Below, piece by piece: positions 61,791-64,000 of a DNA stretch of 64,000 nt. The notes under the pieces are model-generated. The model searched no databases, was not told where the DNA came from, and saw only the letters and a program-made list of their open reading frames with translations. The position numbers were made by a program, and so were the translations under genes. This DNA is from Mesorhizobium loti R88b. Lineage in GTDB: Bacteria; Pseudomonadota; Alphaproteobacteria; Rhizobiales; Rhizobiaceae. The stretch spans positions 992,001 through 1,056,000 of the forward strand of contig NZ_CP033367.1 in NCBI RefSeq assembly GCF_013170845.1. Reading direction: 5' to 3'. Position 1 is the first letter of the stretch. Each line of letters opens with the position of its first letter.

Positions 61791-62822
61791 ATGCCCAAAA
61801 GCCGGATCATGCTGGACGTCCTGAAAGGCGAAGCGGTGTTTCCGCCTCCGCTCTGGATGATGCGTCAGGCCGGACGTTATCTGCCGGAGTATCGTGAGAC
61901 GCGCAGGCGCGCCGGTTCGTTCCTCGACCTCTGCTATGATCCCGACCTTGCCGTCGAAGTGACATTGCAACCGATCGAGCGCTTTGGCTTCGACGCATCG
62001 ATCCTGTTCTCCGACATCCTTGTCGTTCCGCATGCGCTTGGCCGCGATGTGCGCTTCGAAGAAGGACGGGGCCCGCTTTTGACACCGATCTCCGCGCCGG
62101 AGATTCTGGCTCTGGAAAGCGATGTGTTTCACGTGAATCTCGAACCGGTCTACGAGACGGTTCGCCGGCTGCGCTCCAAACTGCCTGAGGAGACGACCCT
62201 GATCGGCTTCTGCGGCGCCCCGTGGACGGTGGCGACCTATATGATAGCGGGCCATGGAACGCCCGACCAGGCGCCGGCACGGTTGTTCGCCTATCGCGAG
62301 CCGGTGGTGTTTCAACATCTGCTGAAAGTGCTTGCCGACAATTCCGCTGCCTATCTGATCCGCCAGATCGAAGCGGGCGCAGATGTGGTGCAGATTTTCG
62401 ATTCCTGGTCCGGGGTGCTTGATGATGCCTCGTTCGAGCAGTTTTGCGTTTGGCCGGTGGCCGAGATCGTCAGGCAGGTTCGGGCCGTCCATCCCGATGT
62501 TCCGATCATCGGCTTTCCCAAGGGCGCCGGCGCTCGCTACCGCACCTATCGCCAGAAGACCGGCGTAACGGGTCTGGGGATCGACTGGACGGTGCCGCTG
62601 GTAGCAGCGAAGGACTTGCAGCGCTCTGGTGCCGTCCAGGGCAATCTCGATCCCTTGCGCCTCGTGGCTGGCGGCAAGGCGCTGTCGGATGGTGTCGAGA
62701 CGATCCTTAAAGCGTTGGGAGACGGGCCGCTGATCTTCAATCTTGGCCACGGCATCACGCCGGAGACGCCGATCGCGCATGTCGAAGCAATGGTGAAACA
62801 GGTTCGGAGCGCGACACGCTGA
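61791..62822 (+). CDS. hemE: uroporphyrinogen decarboxylase
   Basis: Decarboxylates uroporphyrinogen III to coproporphyrinogen III. The 343-residue protein contains [20 protein letters not shown] (substrate carboxylate binding Arg and the RQAGRYLPE signature), [20 protein letters not shown] with the catalytic Asp, and [18 protein letters not shown]. The stop overlaps the hemJ start by one base (TGATG), so hemE-hemJ are coupled. It starts at the edge of the AT-rich part of the probable origin, as in Caulobacter where hemE promoters overlap the origin. Confidence 0.97.
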   Translation: MPKSRIMLDVLKGEAVFPPPLWMMRQAGRYLPEYRETRRRAGSFLDLCYDPDLAVEVTLQPIERFGFDASILFSDILVVPHALGRDVRFEEGRGPLLTPISAPEILALESDVFHVNLEPVYETVRRLRSKLPEETTLIGFCGAPWTVATYMIAGHGTPDQAPARLFAYREPVVFQHLLKVLADNSAAYLIRQIEAGADVVQIFDSWSGVLDDASFEQFCVWPVAEIVRQVRAVHPDVPIIGFPKGAGARYRTYRQKTGVTGLGIDWTVPLVAAKDLQRSGAVQGNLDPLRLVAGGKALSDGVETILKALGDGPLIFNLGHGITPETPIAHVEAMVKQVRSATR

Positions 62823-63370
62823 TGGCTCAGTCAAACAACACGGGCAACGCCGGCAACAGCACCGGCCAAGCGATGATGCGGATGACCGTCGGTATCGGCG
62901 TGCTGGTCGTTCTCACCGCGCTTTTGTTTTTCTTCGCCCCGGAGAGTTTCTATCCCTGGGCGAAGGCGATCCATATCCTCGCCGTCATCTCCTGGATGGC
63001 CGGCATGCTCTATCTGCCGCGCCTGTTCGTCTATCATGTCGATGCCGAGAAGGGTTCGGTGCAGTCGGAGACTTTCAAGGTGATGGAGCGGCGCCTGCTG
63101 CGCGGCATCATCAATCCGGCGATGATCGTGACCTGGGTGTTCGGCCTGTGGCTCGCCTGGAAAGTGTTTGGATTCCAAGGCGGGTGGCTGCACGCCAAGA
63201 TCGGCTTGGTGCTTCTGTTGTCCGGCGTTCATGGCTATCTGGCTGGCGCGGTGCGCAAATTCGCCGAGGACCGCAATGAAAAACCGGCAAGGCACTGGCG
63301 GATCGTCAACGAGATCCCCACATTGCTGATGATCGCAATCGTGATCCTGGTTGTCGTCAAGCCGTTCTGA
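62822..63370 (+). CDS. hemJ: protoporphyrinogen oxidase HemJ
   Basis: HemJ oxidises protoporphyrinogen IX to protoporphyrin IX in the inner membrane. The 182-residue protein has four helices after a Ser/Asn/Gly-rich tail; [20 protein letters not shown] has the conserved His and the LPRLFVYH segment follows, then [20 protein letters not shown] and [20 protein letters not shown]. It is typical in size and it follows hemE without a gap, which links two steps of heme synthesis. Confidence 0.95.
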   Translation: MAQSNNTGNAGNSTGQAMMRMTVGIGVLVVLTALLFFFAPESFYPWAKAIHILAVISWMAGMLYLPRLFVYHVDAEKGSVQSETFKVMERRLLRGIINPAMIVTWVFGLWLAWKVFGFQGGWLHAKIGLVLLLSGVHGYLAGAVRKFAEDRNEKPARHWRIVNEIPTLLMIAIVILVVVKPF

Positions 63371-63545
63371 GCCTTTATCGGTCTCACAAAACGCGGCTTG
63401 CTCTTTCACCCGACCGACGATAAAAGACGGTCTTCCTTCCCGTCATGCGCCGCCCCTCATTGCTTTCGGCCGCGCCCGGCATTTGTCGCATCCCGTCGAT
63501 ATCCTCCCAAAGCCTGCCCAGACTCCATCTATTCAAGGTCCGTTT

Positions 63546-64000
63546 ATGCAAGAAATGAAACTCGCCGAGTTCAAGAACAAGAAACCGCCAGAGCTGATCG
63601 CTTATGCCGAATCGCTCGAGGTCGAGAACGCCAGCGTCATGCGCAAGCAGGAGCTGATGTTCGCGATCCTGAAGAAACTGGCCGCCCAGGACGTCGAGAT
63701 CATCGGCGACGGTGTGGTCGAAGTGCTCCAGGACGGGTTCGGCTTCCTGCGCTCGGCCAATGCCAACTATCTGCCAGGTCCCGACGACATCTATATCTCG
63801 CCGTCGCAGATCCGGCGCTTTTCGCTGAAGACCGGCGATACGGTCGAAGGACCGATCCGCAGCCCGAAAGAGGGCGAGCGCTATTTCGCACTGCTCAAGG
63901 TCAACACGATCAATTTCGACGATCCCGAAAAGATCCGTCACAAGATCCACTTCGACAATCTGACGCCGCTTTACCCGACCTCGAGGCTGAAGATGGAGAT
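63546..64000 (+). CDS. rho: transcription termination factor Rho (partial, N-terminal part)
   Basis: The frame is open to the right edge, so about 151 residues are present. It begins [20 protein letters not shown] (Rho N-terminal helix bundle) and continues with the cold-shock-like RNA-binding domain: [40 protein letters not shown] and [20 protein letters not shown]. The ATPase domain lies beyond the window. The first AUG is followed by another at residue 4. The 175 bases after hemJ have no gene. Order hemE-hemJ-rho is conserved in alphaproteobacteria. Confidence 0.93.
   Translation, partial: MQEMKLAEFKNKKPPELIAYAESLEVENASVMRKQELMFAILKKLAAQDVEIIGDGVVEVLQDGFGFLRSANANYLPGPDDIYISPSQIRRFSLKTGDTVEGPIRSPKEGERYFALLKVNTINFDDPEKIRHKIHFDNLTPLYPTSRLKME

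Noticed and set aside
1..64000. tRNA, rRNA, transposase, integrase or CRISPR loci
   Set aside because: Looked for by eye on both strands (T-loop consensus, long rRNA-like segments, DDE or tyrosine recombinase motifs) and none was seen; a profile search would be needed to exclude them fully.

Overview
The window is high-GC chromosomal DNA from an alphaproteobacterium of the Rhizobiales, most likely Mesorhizobium or a close relative. The basis is the order of housekeeping genes (dnaQ, coaE, aroE, maf and ppsR on one strand; hemE, hemJ and rho on the other), a PHB depolymerase, sulfonate and taurine uptake genes, bacterial transglutaminase-like and RlpA-like periplasmic proteins, and several families of short palindromic repeats typical of rhizobial intergenic DNA. 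No rRNA, tRNA, CRISPR array or transposase was seen.

Layout. 1-6490 holds the N-terminal part of an ATPase-type LuxR regulator, small secreted or stress-type proteins (DUF4242, MsrA, an MKP-repeat protein, DUF1223), a DUF559 protein and a TadG-like pilus-assembly protein. 6614-8419 is lepA. 8430-11450 is a lower-GC insertion with a NACHT-type NTPase gene, probably for defence, interrupted by a frameshift. 11640-13411 has small genes, palindromic repeats and a 31-residue peptide resembling an orphan lasso-type RiPP precursor. 13412-23556 has a peptide-type ABC binding protein, secB, fxsA, a timA-mltA-smr-HTH run, a transglutaminase-like protein behind a full CtrA site, phaZ and rlpA. 23721-30646 is one strand-consistent block of sulfonate/taurine transport and desulfonation genes (tauABC-like, a 62-residue ORF, ssuA, ssuD, ssuC, ssuB) with the same dyad upstream of tauA and ssuA.

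30860-43570 is the most unusual part. It has a small cysteine-cluster protein with an STN-like segment, two tandem mosaic LuxR-type regulators plus a third unlinked paralogue, a YadA-type trimeric adhesin broken by an in-frame TGA, a LysE-type exporter and a 1351-residue glycine-rich autotransporter. A near-identical 34-base block centred on the palindrome TCCACC-N4-GGTGGA lies about 230-255 bp upstream of both the cysteine-cluster gene and the adhesin. A second palindrome (TTGCTGC-N3-GCAGCAA and variants) sits at the start of both tandem regulators. I read this as a small cell-surface regulon with self-regulated LuxR proteins; the two DNA motifs are seen directly, the wiring is inferred.

44200-57424 is general metabolism: an Rrf2 regulator, an FAD/NAD(P)-binding protein, a DJ-1-like protein with a divergent HxlR regulator, two isochorismatase-type hydrolases, a RidA protein, the reverse transsulfuration pair (cystathionine beta-synthase plus a gamma-lyase/synthase), a GlxA-type regulator, an M24 peptidase related to DddP, and an HSL-type esterase. 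57452-64000 is the conserved region around the probable replication origin. The ppsR-hemE intergenic gap (61388-61790) has one perfect and several near-match DnaA boxes and an AT-rich stretch, and the genes on either side are transcribed away from it.
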